From the NCBI RefSeq assembly GCF_900090305.1, contig NZ_LT607751.1:6138001-6202000 (forward strand): 64,000 nucleotides of DNA. Direction: 5' to 3'. Shown here in pieces: positions 11,490 to 19,750 of this stretch. Source of the stretch: Micromonospora siamensis. GTDB taxonomy: Bacteria > Actinomycetota > Actinomycetes > Mycobacteriales > Micromonosporaceae. Below the pieces are notes generated by a model. That model was given only the letters and a program-made list of their open reading frames with translations. It ran no database searches and had not been told where the DNA came from. Positions within the stretch are counted from its first letter, which is position 1. The number at the start of each line of letters is the position of its first letter. Made by a program: the position numbers and the translations under genes.

Positions 11490-12527
11490 GTGGACGAGAA
11501 GGCAGGCACGACCACCGGCGGCAAGTACGTCGAGCCGGGCGGCGAGTTCACCCGCGACCAGCGCTACATCGCCACCCGGATCACCGCCGACGCCCGGGAC
11601 GGCTGGCCGGTCGAACCGGGCCGCTACCGGCTCGCGGTCAGCCGGGCCTGCCCCTGGGCAAACCGCCTGATCATCGTCCGGCGCCTGCTCGGACTGGAGG
11701 ACGCCATCTCGATGGCGGTCGCCGGGCCCACCCACGACGCCCGGAGCTGGACCTTCGACCTGGACCCGGACGGGCGGGACCCGGTGCTCGGCATCGAGCG
11801 GCTCCAGGAGGCGTACTTCAGGCGCTTCCCCGGCTACGAGCGCGGCATCACCGTGCCGGCGCTGGTGGACGTGCCGACCGGCCAGGTGGTCACCAACGAC
11901 TACGCGCGGATGAGCCTGGACCTGTCGACGGAGTGGACGGCGTACCACCGCGAGGGGGCGCCGGACCTCTACCCGGAGCCACTGCGCGACGAGATCGACG
12001 AGCTCAACGCGGTGGTCTTCGCCGACGTGAACAACGGCGTCTACCGGTGCGGGTTCGCCGGCAGCCAGGAGGCGTACGACAAGGCGTACCACCGGCTCTT
12101 CGACCGGCTGGACTGGCTGACCGAGCGGCTGTCCGGGCAGCGGTACCTGGTCGGCGACACGATCACCGAGGCGGACGTGCGGCTCTTCACCACGCTGGTC
12201 CGCTTCGACCCGGTCTACCACGGCCACTTCAAGTGCAACCGGCAGAAGCTGTCCGAGATGCCGGTGCTGTGGGCGTACGCGCGGGACCTGTTCACCACGC
12301 CCGGCTTCGGGGACACCATCGACTTCGACCACATCAAGCGGCACTACTACGAGGTGCACCGGGACATCAACCCGACCGGGGTGGTGCCGCTCGGCCCCGA
12401 CCTGTCGAACTGGCTGACCCCGCACGACCGGGAGGCACTGGGCGGCCGCCCCTTCGGCAACGGCACTCCCCCGCCGCCCCCACCCCCCACGGAGCGGGTG
12501 GACCCCGCCCACACCCCCCTGGCCTGA
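11490..12527 (+). CDS. Xi-class GST / glutathionyl-hydroquinone reductase family protein
   Basis: This 345-residue protein matches the ECM4/YqjG (xi-class glutathione transferase) family. The thioredoxin-fold domain carries the catalytic Cys in RACPWANRL near residue 53, and the C-terminal helical domain shows DTITEADVRLFTTLVRFDPVYHGHFKCN. In proteobacteria these enzymes reduce glutathionyl-hydroquinones. Actinomycetes normally use mycothiol, so the physiological thiol here is uncertain. The GTG at 11490 is chosen because GGAGGGGCGG precedes it; a GTG five codons earlier is possible. A Pro-rich tail ends the protein. It converges on nuoH with a shared terminator between them. Confidence 0.85.
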   Translation: MDEKAGTTTGGKYVEPGGEFTRDQRYIATRITADARDGWPVEPGRYRLAVSRACPWANRLIIVRRLLGLEDAISMAVAGPTHDARSWTFDLDPDGRDPVLGIERLQEAYFRRFPGYERGITVPALVDVPTGQVVTNDYARMSLDLSTEWTAYHREGAPDLYPEPLRDEIDELNAVVFADVNNGVYRCGFAGSQEAYDKAYHRLFDRLDWLTERLSGQRYLVGDTITEADVRLFTTLVRFDPVYHGHFKCNRQKLSEMPVLWAYARDLFTTPGFGDTIDFDHIKRHYYEVHRDINPTGVVPLGPDLSNWLTPHDREALGGRPFGNGTPPPPPPPTERVDPAHTPLA

Positions 12528-12545
12528 GCCCGACGGGAGGGCGTT

Positions 12546-12599
12546 ACTTCGGGGGAGATGCTGCCTCCGGTGTGCGGGAGGGGACATCTTCCCCGAAGT
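12546..12599. terminator. Bidirectional terminator between GST gene and nuoH
   Basis: Bases 12546-12560 pair with 12585-12599 over 15 positions, one of them a G-U pair. An inner CCTCC/GGAGG stem lies in the loop. Four T residues (12599-12602) follow on the plus strand. The position between two converging genes suits a terminator for both. Confidence 0.75.
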
Positions 12600-12607
12600 T
12601 TTCGCTG

Positions 12608-13570
12608 TCAGAGGGCTACGCGGACGGCGGCCGTGAGGACGAGCTGCCCTAGGGAGACGGGGACGAGGATCAGCCAGCAGAGGCGTTGGAGCTGGTCCTC
12701 GCGCAGGCGCGGGTAACTCACCCGCAGCCAGATGATCACGAACGACACGGCGAAGACCTTGACCAGGGTCCAGAGCCAGCCGAGCTGCGCGTCGGCGAAC
12801 GGGCCCTGCCAGCCGCCGAGGAAGAGCACGGTGGTCAGCGCCGCGATCACCACGATGCCGACGTACTCGGCGAGTAGGAAGAACGCGAAGCGCAGACCGG
12901 TGTACTCGGTCATGTACCCGAAGACCAGCTCCGAGTCGGCGACCGGCATGTCGAACGGCGGGCGGCGGATCTCGGCCAGCCCGGCCAGGAAGAAGACGAT
13001 CATCGCGGGCGCCTGCCAGAGCAGCCACCAGGGCCGCCACGCCTCGACGATCCCGGACAGGCTCAGCGTCCCCGCCGCCATCGCCACCGAGGCGGCGGCG
13101 AGCACCAGCGGCAACTCGTAGCCGAGCAGCTGGGCCGCCCCACGCAGCCCGCCGAGCAGGCTGTATTTGTTCGCCGACGCCCAGGCCGACATCAGCACCG
13201 CCACCACACCCACGCCGACCACGGCGAGCACGAAGAACAGGCCGATGTCGAGCGGCTGGCCGACCAGGTCACCCGGACCGAGCGGGATCACCAGCAGGGC
13301 GAGCAGGTAGGGCACCAGCGCCACCACCGGGGCCAACCGGAACACCGCCCGGTCCGCCTCGCGCGGGGTGACGTCCTCCTTCTGCACGAACTTCACCCCG
13401 TCGGCGACGAGCTGCGCCCAGCCGTGGAAGCCGCCCGCGTACATCGGGCCGAGCCGGCCCTGCATGTGCGCCATCACCTTGTGCTCGGCCTGGCCGACGA
13501 TCAGCGGCAGGGTGAGGAAGGCGACCAGCACCCCTCCGACCCGGAGCACCAGCTCCAACCAGAGCGGCAT
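12608..13570 (-). CDS. nuoH: NADH-quinone oxidoreductase subunit H
   Basis: A 320-residue membrane subunit that forms the quinone entry chamber of complex I. Signatures include EHKVMAHMQGRLGPMYAG, the loop GVKFVQKEDVTPREADR, NKYSLLGGLRGAAQLLGYELPL, and AEIRRPPFDMPVADSELV with its conserved acidic residues. It overlaps the nuoC stop by one base (TGATG), so nuoC and nuoH are coupled. In a standard nuo operon, nuoI follows directly; here four unrelated features lie between. Confidence 0.96.
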   Translation of the reverse strand: MPLWLELVLRVGGVLVAFLTLPLIVGQAEHKVMAHMQGRLGPMYAGGFHGWAQLVADGVKFVQKEDVTPREADRAVFRLAPVVALVPYLLALLVIPLGPGDLVGQPLDIGLFFVLAVVGVGVVAVLMSAWASANKYSLLGGLRGAAQLLGYELPLVLAAASVAMAAGTLSLSGIVEAWRPWWLLWQAPAMIVFFLAGLAEIRRPPFDMPVADSELVFGYMTEYTGLRFAFFLLAEYVGIVVIAALTTVLFLGGWQGPFADAQLGWLWTLVKVFAVSFVIIWLRVSYPRLREDQLQRLCWLILVPVSLGQLVLTAAVRVAL

Positions 13571-14628
13571 CAGTCCGTCCCTCCGTCGCGGTCGCGGTCC
13601 CGGTCGGCCCGCTCGGTGGCCGCCGGTCCCGCCGCGGCCGGTCGGTCGGCCGGCGGGCCGGAGCGCGCCGGACCGTCGCCGGGACCGCCGGTGGCGCCCG
13701 GCAACGGCCCGCCTGCCGTTTCGGCCGCGTCCGCAGCCGGGCCGCCCACCGCATCACCCGGGCCGCCGGCCGGGCTGGCCGCCGGACCGCTCGTCGGGGT
13801 CACCGCCGCGTCAGCCGGACCGCCGGCCGGGCTGGCCGCCGGACCGCTCGTCGGGGACGCCGACCCGTCAGCCGGACCGTTCGCCGGGGGCGCGGCCGGA
13901 TCGACCGGCGCCGGGCCGTCGGCCCCGCCGGCGCGCCCGGGCGTACGTCCCGGACGGGCGCCCGGTGCGGGCCGGGCGGGCCGCTCCCGGGCCGGACGGG
14001 CGGGGACACCGCCGCGCGGCCCCTCCCCGACGCCGCCGGCACCGGCCGGGGTGGGCGTGGTGCCCCACTCCCCCGGCGCGGGCACCCCCGGCGGGCGGAC
14101 CGGCCGCCGACCGCCACCGGCCTCCGACTCGCCCGGTTCCTTGGCGCCCGGCCACGGCTTGGCCACCCGGGAGGCGAGCACGAACTCCTTGCGCAGCGGA
14201 TTTCCCTCGAACTCCGGCGGCAGCAGCAGCGGACGCAGCTCACCGTGCCCGGCGAAGTCGATGCCGAACATCTCGTGCGTCTCGCGCTCGTGCCAGGCCG
14301 CCCCGGGGTAGACCGCCACCACCGAGGCGACGGCCGGCGTCGCGCGGGGGATCCGGGTGCGGACCAGGACGCCGTGCCGGTGGGTGGTGGACCAGAGGTG
14401 GGCCACCACGTCGAAGCCGTCGGCCAGCTCGTCCACCGCGGAGAGCCAGTCGAAGAAGTCGCAGGCCAGCTCCGCGTCGTCCCGGGCCGCGCGGAGCGCG
14501 TCGGCCCAGGCGGCGGCCGGCACGTCGACGGTTGCCCGGGCGTACGCCTGGCCGCCGGAGAGCGACGCGGTGACCTCGACGGGCGCGAGCAGCGTCGCCA
14601 GCCGCCGGCCGACCTCTTCCGGAGTCAT
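13570..14628 (-). CDS. nuoC: NADH-quinone oxidoreductase subunit C with long repeat tail
   Basis: Residues 1-160 are the 30-kDa complex I domain: the family signature HERETHEMFGIDFAGH and the following LRPLLLPPEFEGNPLRKEF are intact. NuoC helps position NuoB, NuoD and the matrix arm. The remaining 190 residues are a Gly/Pro/Ala-rich tail with no fold visible, including two copies of PTSGPAASPAGGP encoded by a perfect 37-base direct repeat. Normal NuoC proteins end soon after the first part. The ATG at 14628 is followed downstream by nuoH. The tail may be a flexible linker or simply tolerated low-complexity expansion. Confidence 0.9.
   Translation of the reverse strand: MTPEEVGRRLATLLAPVEVTASLSGGQAYARATVDVPAAAWADALRAARDDAELACDFFDWLSAVDELADGFDVVAHLWSTTHRHGVLVRTRIPRATPAVASVVAVYPGAAWHERETHEMFGIDFAGHGELRPLLLPPEFEGNPLRKEFVLASRVAKPWPGAKEPGESEAGGGRRPVRPPGVPAPGEWGTTPTPAGAGGVGEGPRGGVPARPARERPARPAPGARPGRTPGRAGGADGPAPVDPAAPPANGPADGSASPTSGPAASPAGGPADAAVTPTSGPAASPAGGPGDAVGGPAADAAETAGGPLPGATGGPGDGPARSGPPADRPAAAGPAATERADRDRDRDGGTD
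13763..13856. repeat. 37-bp direct repeat inside nuoC
   Basis: Bases 13763-13799 and 13820-13856 are identical over 37 positions, with a 57-base period (19 codons), so the reading frame is kept. They encode the repeated PTSGPAASPAGGP in the NuoC tail. Confidence 0.85.
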
Positions 14629-14726
14629 GCCGCTGATCCTATGGCCACACCCCGACGCCCCACCCGCGTGCCGGCCGCGCCCCTGCTTTCAGCTTTGCCG
14701 AGCGGACGGCGCGGTGGCGGGGAAAG

Positions 14727-15782
14727 ATGAGGGCCGTGCGCGCTGTGACTGTGACCCCCGGTGTCCCCAACTCGCTGCGCCTCGCGCACGACCATCCGGA
14801 GCCCCCCACCGACGAGGGGGCGATCCTGGTCGAGGCGCTCGCGGTGGGCATCTGCGGCACCGACCACGAGATCATCGCCGGCGACTACGGCGAGGCCCCG
14901 CCCGGCACCCGGGAGCTGGTGCTCGGGCACGAGGCGCTGGGGCGGGTGCTGGAGGACCCGACCGGCACCCTCCAGAAGGGCGACCTGGTCGCCGGCATCG
15001 TCCGGCACCCCGACCCGGTGCCCTGCCCGAACTGCGCCGTCGGGGAGTGGGACATGTGCCGCAACGGGCGGTACACCGAGCACGGGATCAAGGCGCTGCC
15101 CGGTTTCGCCCGGGACCGCTGGCGGGTGCAGCCCAGGTTCGCCATCGGCCTGGACCCGGTCCTCGCCCCGGTCGGCATGCTGCTGGAACCGGCCAGCGTG
15201 GTGGCGAAGGCGTGGGACCACATCGAGCGGATCGGCAGCCGGGCCGAGTGGCAGCCGCAGACCGTCCTGGTCACCGGCGCCGGCCCGATCGGCCTACTGG
15301 CCGCCCTCCTCGCCGCGCAGCGCGGCCTCTCCGTGCACGTGCTCGACCTGGCCACCAGCGGACCGAAACCGGAGCTGGTCGCCGCGCTGGGCGCCACCTA
15401 CCACTCGTCCCCGGTGGGGCAGCTGGACTTCGAACCGGACGTGGTGGTCGAGTGCACCGGCGCGCCGTCGGTGGTGCTCGACGCCATGTGCAAGGCCGGC
15501 CCGGCCGGCATCGTCTGCCTGACCGGGGTGTCCAGCGGCGGCCGGACCATCGACTTCGACGCCGGGGCGCTCAACCGCGAGCTGGTGCTGGAGAACAATG
15601 TCGTCTTCGGCTCGGTGAACGCCAACCGCCGGCACTGGGACCTGGCCGCGGAGGCGCTGGCCCGGGCCGACCAGGACTGGCTCAACTCGCTGATCACCCG
15701 GCGGTTGCCGGTGGAGGCGTACGCCGACGCGTACGCCGCCGGGCCGGACGACATCAAGGTGGTGCTGGACTTCCAGCTCTGA
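14727..15782 (+). CDS. Zinc-dependent alcohol/glucose dehydrogenase (MDR family)
   Basis: This 351-residue protein is a medium-chain zinc dehydrogenase resembling glucose 1-dehydrogenases. The catalytic zinc site is CGTDHE (about 38-43) and GHEALG (about 68-73). A structural-zinc-like region follows, PCPNCAVGEWDMCRNGRY. The NAD(P)-binding motif VTGAGPIGLLAALLA lies near residue 180. It probably oxidises a sugar or polyol. ATG 14727 has GGGG(A) just before it, but GTG 14736 is also possible. It stands alone between nuoC and DUF2252, and its end is ten bases from the facing DUF2252 gene. Confidence 0.85.
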   Translation: MRAVRAVTVTPGVPNSLRLAHDHPEPPTDEGAILVEALAVGICGTDHEIIAGDYGEAPPGTRELVLGHEALGRVLEDPTGTLQKGDLVAGIVRHPDPVPCPNCAVGEWDMCRNGRYTEHGIKALPGFARDRWRVQPRFAIGLDPVLAPVGMLLEPASVVAKAWDHIERIGSRAEWQPQTVLVTGAGPIGLLAALLAAQRGLSVHVLDLATSGPKPELVAALGATYHSSPVGQLDFEPDVVVECTGAPSVVLDAMCKAGPAGIVCLTGVSSGGRTIDFDAGALNRELVLENNVVFGSVNANRRHWDLAAEALARADQDWLNSLITRRLPVEAYADAYAAGPDDIKVVLDFQL

Positions 15783-15792
15783 GCGGGACCGG

Positions 15793-17109
15793 TCAGATCC
15801 CGGGCAGCCGGCCGTTGCGGAACAGGTCGACGAAGAGCTGGTGGTCGTGCCGGGCCCGCGCCCCGTACGCGTGGGCGAAGTCCACCAGGAAGGTCACGAA
15901 GCCCTCCTCGTCGGCGCCGACGGCGGCCACGATCGACTCCTCGGTGGAGTAGTCGACCAGGTCGTGGCTGGACTCGTCGTCGGCCACCGAGTGCATCCGG
16001 GCCACCGCCCGGCCCAGGTGCGACAGCACCCCGGCCAGCTCCGCCGGCTCGTCCACGTCCGCCCAGTCCAGGTCGGCCGCGTACGGGGAGACCTCGGCGA
16101 CGAGCTGCCCCACCCCGTCCAGCTCGGTGAAGCCCAGCCACGGGTCGGCGTACGCCTGGAGGGCCCGCTGCGACTCGGCCGTGCGGTGCCCCTGGTGCCG
16201 GAAGTAGCCGCGGACCCGCTCGTCGTCGACGTGCCGCGCGACGGCCGGCACCTGGGCCTGCTTCATGTAGAGGACGACGTCGTTCTCCAGCGCCTGGGTG
16301 TGCCCCTCCAGAAGGAGGTTGTACGACGGCAGCCCGGCCGAGCCGATGCCCACTCCCTTGCGCAGCACCACGTCCTTGATCTGGGCCTCCACCGGGCGCA
16401 GCTTCCGCGCCGCCTCGGGCCGGGTCTCCAGGTAGTCCTGGTAGGCGGCGCAGACCTTCGCCCGGACGGCGTCGTCGACCTCGAAGACCCCCTCCCGGCG
16501 GGAGAACCGGCGGTCGTAGTCGTCGATGGTGGTCTGCGCGGCGAGCAGGTCCACCCGGGTGTTCAGCCGGGCCCGCTGGAGCACCTGGAGCAGCACCCCG
16601 TCGGCGGTGTCCAGGGTGATCGAACCGATCGCGTCGTCCCCGCCGGCGGCGATGCCCCGCAGCTCCGCCAGGTACGACCGGGCGAAGGTGCCCACCAGCT
16701 CGCTGATCGTGTCGTCGGAGAGCGCCTTGGCGTAGCCGAGCAGGGCCACGCTGGCGGCGAAGCGGCGCAGGTCCCAGGAGAACGGCCCGACGTACGCCTC
16801 GTCGAAGTCGTTGACGTTGAACACCAGCTGGCCGGAGGCGTTCATGTAGGTGCCGAAGTTCTCCGCGTGCAGGTCACCGTGGATCCAGACCCGGCTGGTC
16901 CGCTCGTCGAGATAGCGGTCGTCGGCGAAGTCGCCGAGCTGGTCGGCGTAGAACAGCGAGGCGCTGCCCCGGTAGAAGGCGAACGGCGACGCCGCCATCT
17001 TGCGGAACTTGCGGCGGAACGCCGCCGGGTCGCGCGTCATCGACTCGCCGAACTCGTCGACGAGGACGCGGACGATGTGCTCGGACCGCCGGTCCGCGGA
17101 GTCGCTCAT
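15793..17109 (-). CDS. DUF2252 family protein (kinase-like fold)
   Basis: A 438-residue protein with DUF2252 signatures: MAASPFAFYRGSASLF, then VWIHGDLHAENFGTYMNASG and VNDFDEAYVGPFSWDLRRFA. The GDLHxxN and DFD motifs echo the catalytic loop of aminoglycoside-phosphotransferase-like kinases, so a phosphotransfer role is plausible though not established for the family. The ATG at 17109 is the start. It sits between nuoB and the zinc dehydrogenase, 58 bases from the nuoB stop, and could share the nuoB transcript. Confidence 0.88.
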   Translation of the reverse strand: MSDSADRRSEHIVRVLVDEFGESMTRDPAAFRRKFRKMAASPFAFYRGSASLFYADQLGDFADDRYLDERTSRVWIHGDLHAENFGTYMNASGQLVFNVNDFDEAYVGPFSWDLRRFAASVALLGYAKALSDDTISELVGTFARSYLAELRGIAAGGDDAIGSITLDTADGVLLQVLQRARLNTRVDLLAAQTTIDDYDRRFSRREGVFEVDDAVRAKVCAAYQDYLETRPEAARKLRPVEAQIKDVVLRKGVGIGSAGLPSYNLLLEGHTQALENDVVLYMKQAQVPAVARHVDDERVRGYFRHQGHRTAESQRALQAYADPWLGFTELDGVGQLVAEVSPYAADLDWADVDEPAELAGVLSHLGRAVARMHSVADDESSHDLVDYSTEESIVAAVGADEEGFVTFLVDFAHAYGARARHDHQLFVDLFRNGRLPGI

Positions 17110-17167
17110 GAAGCGCAGGCTAGTTCCCCCCGGCCACCTGCGGGGCTCCTCCGACCGGGCGGCCCGG

Positions 17168-17737
17168 TCAGGGGGCGGGTGGGCGGACCGGGGGCGCGGT
17201 CAGCGACGCCACCGACCGGGCGGCGGGGGCCGGCGGGTCCACCGGCGGGGCCAGCGCGTCCGGGCGGGACACCCCGCCGAGGCCGGACTGCTCGGCGGCG
17301 ATCTTCTCCTGGAGGCGCAGGATGCCGTGCAGCAGCGCCTCGGGCCGGGGAGGGCAGCCCGGCACGTAGACGTCGACCGGGATGAGCTGGTCGACGCCCT
17401 TGGTCACCGAGTACGAGTCCCAGTACGGGCCGCCGCAGTTGGAGCAGGCGCCGAAGGAGATGACGTACTTCGGCTCGGGCATCTGGTCGTAGAGCCGTTT
17501 GATCGCCGGGGCCATCTTGTCGGTGACCGTGCCGGAGACCACCATCAGGTCGGCCTGTCGGGGGCCGTGGGCGAACGGGATCACCCCGAGCCGGATGAAG
17601 TCGTGCCGGCCCATGCTGGTGGCGATGAACTCGATCGCGCAGCACGCCAGGCCGAAGTTGAACACCCAGAGCGAGTAGCGACGGCCCCAGTTGAGGACGA
17701 ACTTGATCGGCTCGCCGAGCACTGCCGGCAACTGCAC
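17168..17737 (-). CDS. nuoB: NADH-quinone oxidoreductase subunit B
   Basis: A 189-residue protein that binds the terminal cluster N2 of complex I. The ligands are the adjacent Cys pair in [10 protein letters not shown], the Cys in [12 protein letters not shown], and the Cys in [14 protein letters not shown]. The frame is open upstream, but the GTG at 17737 ([13 protein letters not shown]) has GAGGGGG seven bases before it and gives the family's usual start. A 30-residue Pro/Ala-rich tail is added at the C-terminus. nuoA is absent upstream: instead a divergent sigma factor gene begins at 17934. Confidence 0.94.
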   Translation of the reverse strand: MQLPAVLGEPIKFVLNWGRRYSLWVFNFGLACCAIEFIATSMGRHDFIRLGVIPFAHGPRQADLMVVSGTVTDKMAPAIKRLYDQMPEPKYVISFGACSNCGGPYWDSYSVTKGVDQLIPVDVYVPGCPPRPEALLHGILRLQEKIAAEQSGLGGVSRPDALAPPVDPPAPAARSVASLTAPPVRPPAP

Positions 17738-17789
17738 CTCGCGCCCCCTCAGCTCTGCCTGCGACCGACAGTCAACCACAGGGCCACGG

Positions 17790-17814
17790 CGGCCACCGGC
17801 GCAACCGGTGGCCG
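17790..17814. promoter_or_regulatory. 10-bp inverted repeat between nuoB and a sigma factor gene
   Basis: Bases 17790-17799 and 17805-17814 are perfect reverse complements around a five-base centre. They lie in the 196-base region between the divergent nuoB and sigma genes, so an operator or a leader hairpin is possible. No protein can be matched to it. Confidence 0.35.
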
Positions 17815-17933
17815 GAGCCCGGCGACCCGGCACCGTCGGCTTTCCGACCATGATCCGCTGCAACCCCGCGCCACATCGATGCGTGGTACCGGCGTGCCCT
17901 GGCGGAGGCCGGGCACGCAACGGGGAGGACGAG

Positions 17934-18500
17934 GTGACGGTGACCAGGGAACCGGGGCTCGACGAGCCGCCACCAGACACGACGACGGTCGGCTCGGGTG
18001 GCGGCGACCGGGACGGGGTGGACTTCGACCAGCTCTACCACGCGCACTTCCGCTCGCTGACCGTCCAGCTCACCGCGTACTGCGGCGACCTCGCGCAGGC
18101 GCAGGACCTGGTCCAGGAGGCGTTCTGCCGGGCTTTCGCCCGCTGGTCCAAGGTTTCCCGGTACGACGATCCGGTGGCCTGGGTGCGCCGGGTGGCCTGG
18201 AACCTCGCCTCCAGCCGGTGGCGGCGGCTGCGTACCGCCCAGTCCTTCCTGCGCCGGCAGCGCGAGGAGCACGTCCCCGGGCCCGGCCCGGACCGGGTGG
18301 CGCTGGACGCGGCCCTGGCCCAACTGCCCCCGAACCACCGCCGCGCGGTGGTGCTGCACTACCTGGCGGATCTCTCGGTCAGCCAGATCGCCGCCCAGGA
18401 GGACGTCGCCGAGGGCACGGTCAAGTCCTGGCTGCACCGGGGACGAGCGGCGCTGGCGTCCCAGCTCACCGCGACGAGTGAGGTGAACCACCGTGATTGA
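17934..18500 (+). CDS. SigE-family ECF RNA polymerase sigma factor
   Basis: This 188-residue SigE-family sigma factor is similar in layout to the one at 170. Region 2 reads [20 protein letters not shown] and [16 protein letters not shown]; region 4 contains [33 protein letters not shown] lies five bases before the GTG at 17934, which is why this start was taken over upstream codons in frame. The stop overlaps the next start by eight bases. The pairing with a downstream membrane protein suggests the latter receives or controls its output. Confidence 0.9.
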   Translation: MTVTREPGLDEPPPDTTTVGSGGGDRDGVDFDQLYHAHFRSLTVQLTAYCGDLAQAQDLVQEAFCRAFARWSKVSRYDDPVAWVRRVAWNLASSRWRRLRTAQSFLRRQREEHVPGPGPDRVALDAALAQLPPNHRRAVVLHYLADLSVSQIAAQEDVAEGTVKSWLHRGRAALASQLTATSEVNHRD

Positions 18501-19749
18501 TCCCGAGGACCTGCTGGTCGGCGCGACGCTCGCCGGCTACCGGGAAGCGGTCGTCCCGGCGGTCCGGCCGGCTGGGCCGGGCGCCGTGCGTACCACCGTC
18601 CGCCGGCGTCGCCGCCGCACGGCCGTGGTCACCGCCGCGGCGGTGGTGCTCGCGGTGGCCCTACCCGTCGCCGGGCGGGCGGCGTTGGACCGAGATCCCG
18701 CCCCACCGGTGCCCGGCCCGGCCCGGACGGTGGAACCGTCACCGTCGGCCTCCCCGGCGGGTCTTCCGTCGCCGACCGCGTCACCGACTGCGTCGGTCAC
18801 CGCGACGGGTACGCCCACGCCCACCGCATCGGCGGAGCCGGCCAGCAGCGCGAGCACATCACCGGCCGCGCCGGACGGCCGGTTCAGCAAGGCCCAGCTG
18901 CTCGCCACGAAGGTGGACCTGCCGCCCTGGGGGGAACAGTGTGCCGCGAAGGGTCCGGTGCGGCTGTTCGCCTCGGCGCCGGACGATCTCGGCCAGCCGT
19001 TCCTCATCTCGCTGAGCCACGGGGACGTGGACGGCGACGGCGCCGAGGAGACGGTGGTCCGGGTCGGCTGCCAGTACGGTGAGGCCGCCGGAAAGCAGGT
19101 GGTGGCCCTCGACCGGGACGCCGCCGGCCGGATCGTCACTCTCGGCCAGGTGGTCCGCACGGAGGAGGGGCAGCGCGACCTGCTGGAGCACGAGGTCACC
19201 TCCGCCGGCTCGGTCCGGGTCCGGGTGGCCGACATCCAGCCCTGCTGCGACACCCCGACCTACCTGGCGCGGGACCAGTGGCGGACGTACCGGTGGTCGG
19301 GCGGGAAGTTCACGCAGACCGGCGGGCCGACCGGGTTCGGGCCGGACGAACGGCTCACCGACCTCACCCTGACCGGCGGGGAGCTAGTGCTGGGCACCCC
19401 GGGGCCGGACGGGAAACGGACCGGTTCACTCAGCCTCACGGTCACCAACAAGGGCCCGGTCGACGTGGCGCAGCTAGGCTTCATCAATCTGGAGCTGGTG
19501 GGCGAGCGGGCCGGCGGGGACTTCGACCAGTGCCGCTCCCTGCCGGAGGTCGGGCCGTACTGGGCGTCCTGCGTGGTGGCCGGGCTGCGGGCCGGTGAGC
19601 GGCGCGACTTCACGTTCACCTTCGTGGTCGACGGTTCGGCTCCGGCGGTGGTGCAGGGGGTCCGGGTCGATCACTACGACGGGCAGAACCGGGGCTGGCC
19701 GGACCTCACCCCGGCGGGCAACGCGACCGAGGTCCGGGCCGTCAGTTGA
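18493..19749 (+). CDS. Membrane-anchored extracytoplasmic protein next to sigma factor
   Basis: This 418-residue protein has a basic cytoplasmic start, one membrane helix at about 44-64, and a Pro/Ser/Thr-rich stalk (about 75-130). The outer domain includes a calcium-like or FG-GAP-like segment, GDVDGDGAEETVVRVGCQYG. A later beta-rich part (VTNKGPVDVAQLGF and VVAGLRAGERRDFTFTFVVD) resembles a DUF11/Ig-like fold. It overlaps the sigma gene by eight bases, so it may act as its anti-sigma or sensory partner, although no zinc anti-sigma motif is seen. The function is unknown. Its stop lies two bases from the facing decarboxylase gene. Confidence 0.7.
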   Translation: MIDPEDLLVGATLAGYREAVVPAVRPAGPGAVRTTVRRRRRRTAVVTAAAVVLAVALPVAGRAALDRDPAPPVPGPARTVEPSPSASPAGLPSPTASPTASVTATGTPTPTASAEPASSASTSPAAPDGRFSKAQLLATKVDLPPWGEQCAAKGPVRLFASAPDDLGQPFLISLSHGDVDGDGAEETVVRVGCQYGEAAGKQVVALDRDAAGRIVTLGQVVRTEEGQRDLLEHEVTSAGSVRVRVADIQPCCDTPTYLARDQWRTYRWSGGKFTQTGGPTGFGPDERLTDLTLTGGELVLGTPGPDGKRTGSLSLTVTNKGPVDVAQLGFINLELVGERAGGDFDQCRSLPEVGPYWASCVVAGLRAGERRDFTFTFVVDGSAPAVVQGVRVDHYDGQNRGWPDLTPAGNATEVRAVS

Positions 19750-19750
19750 G

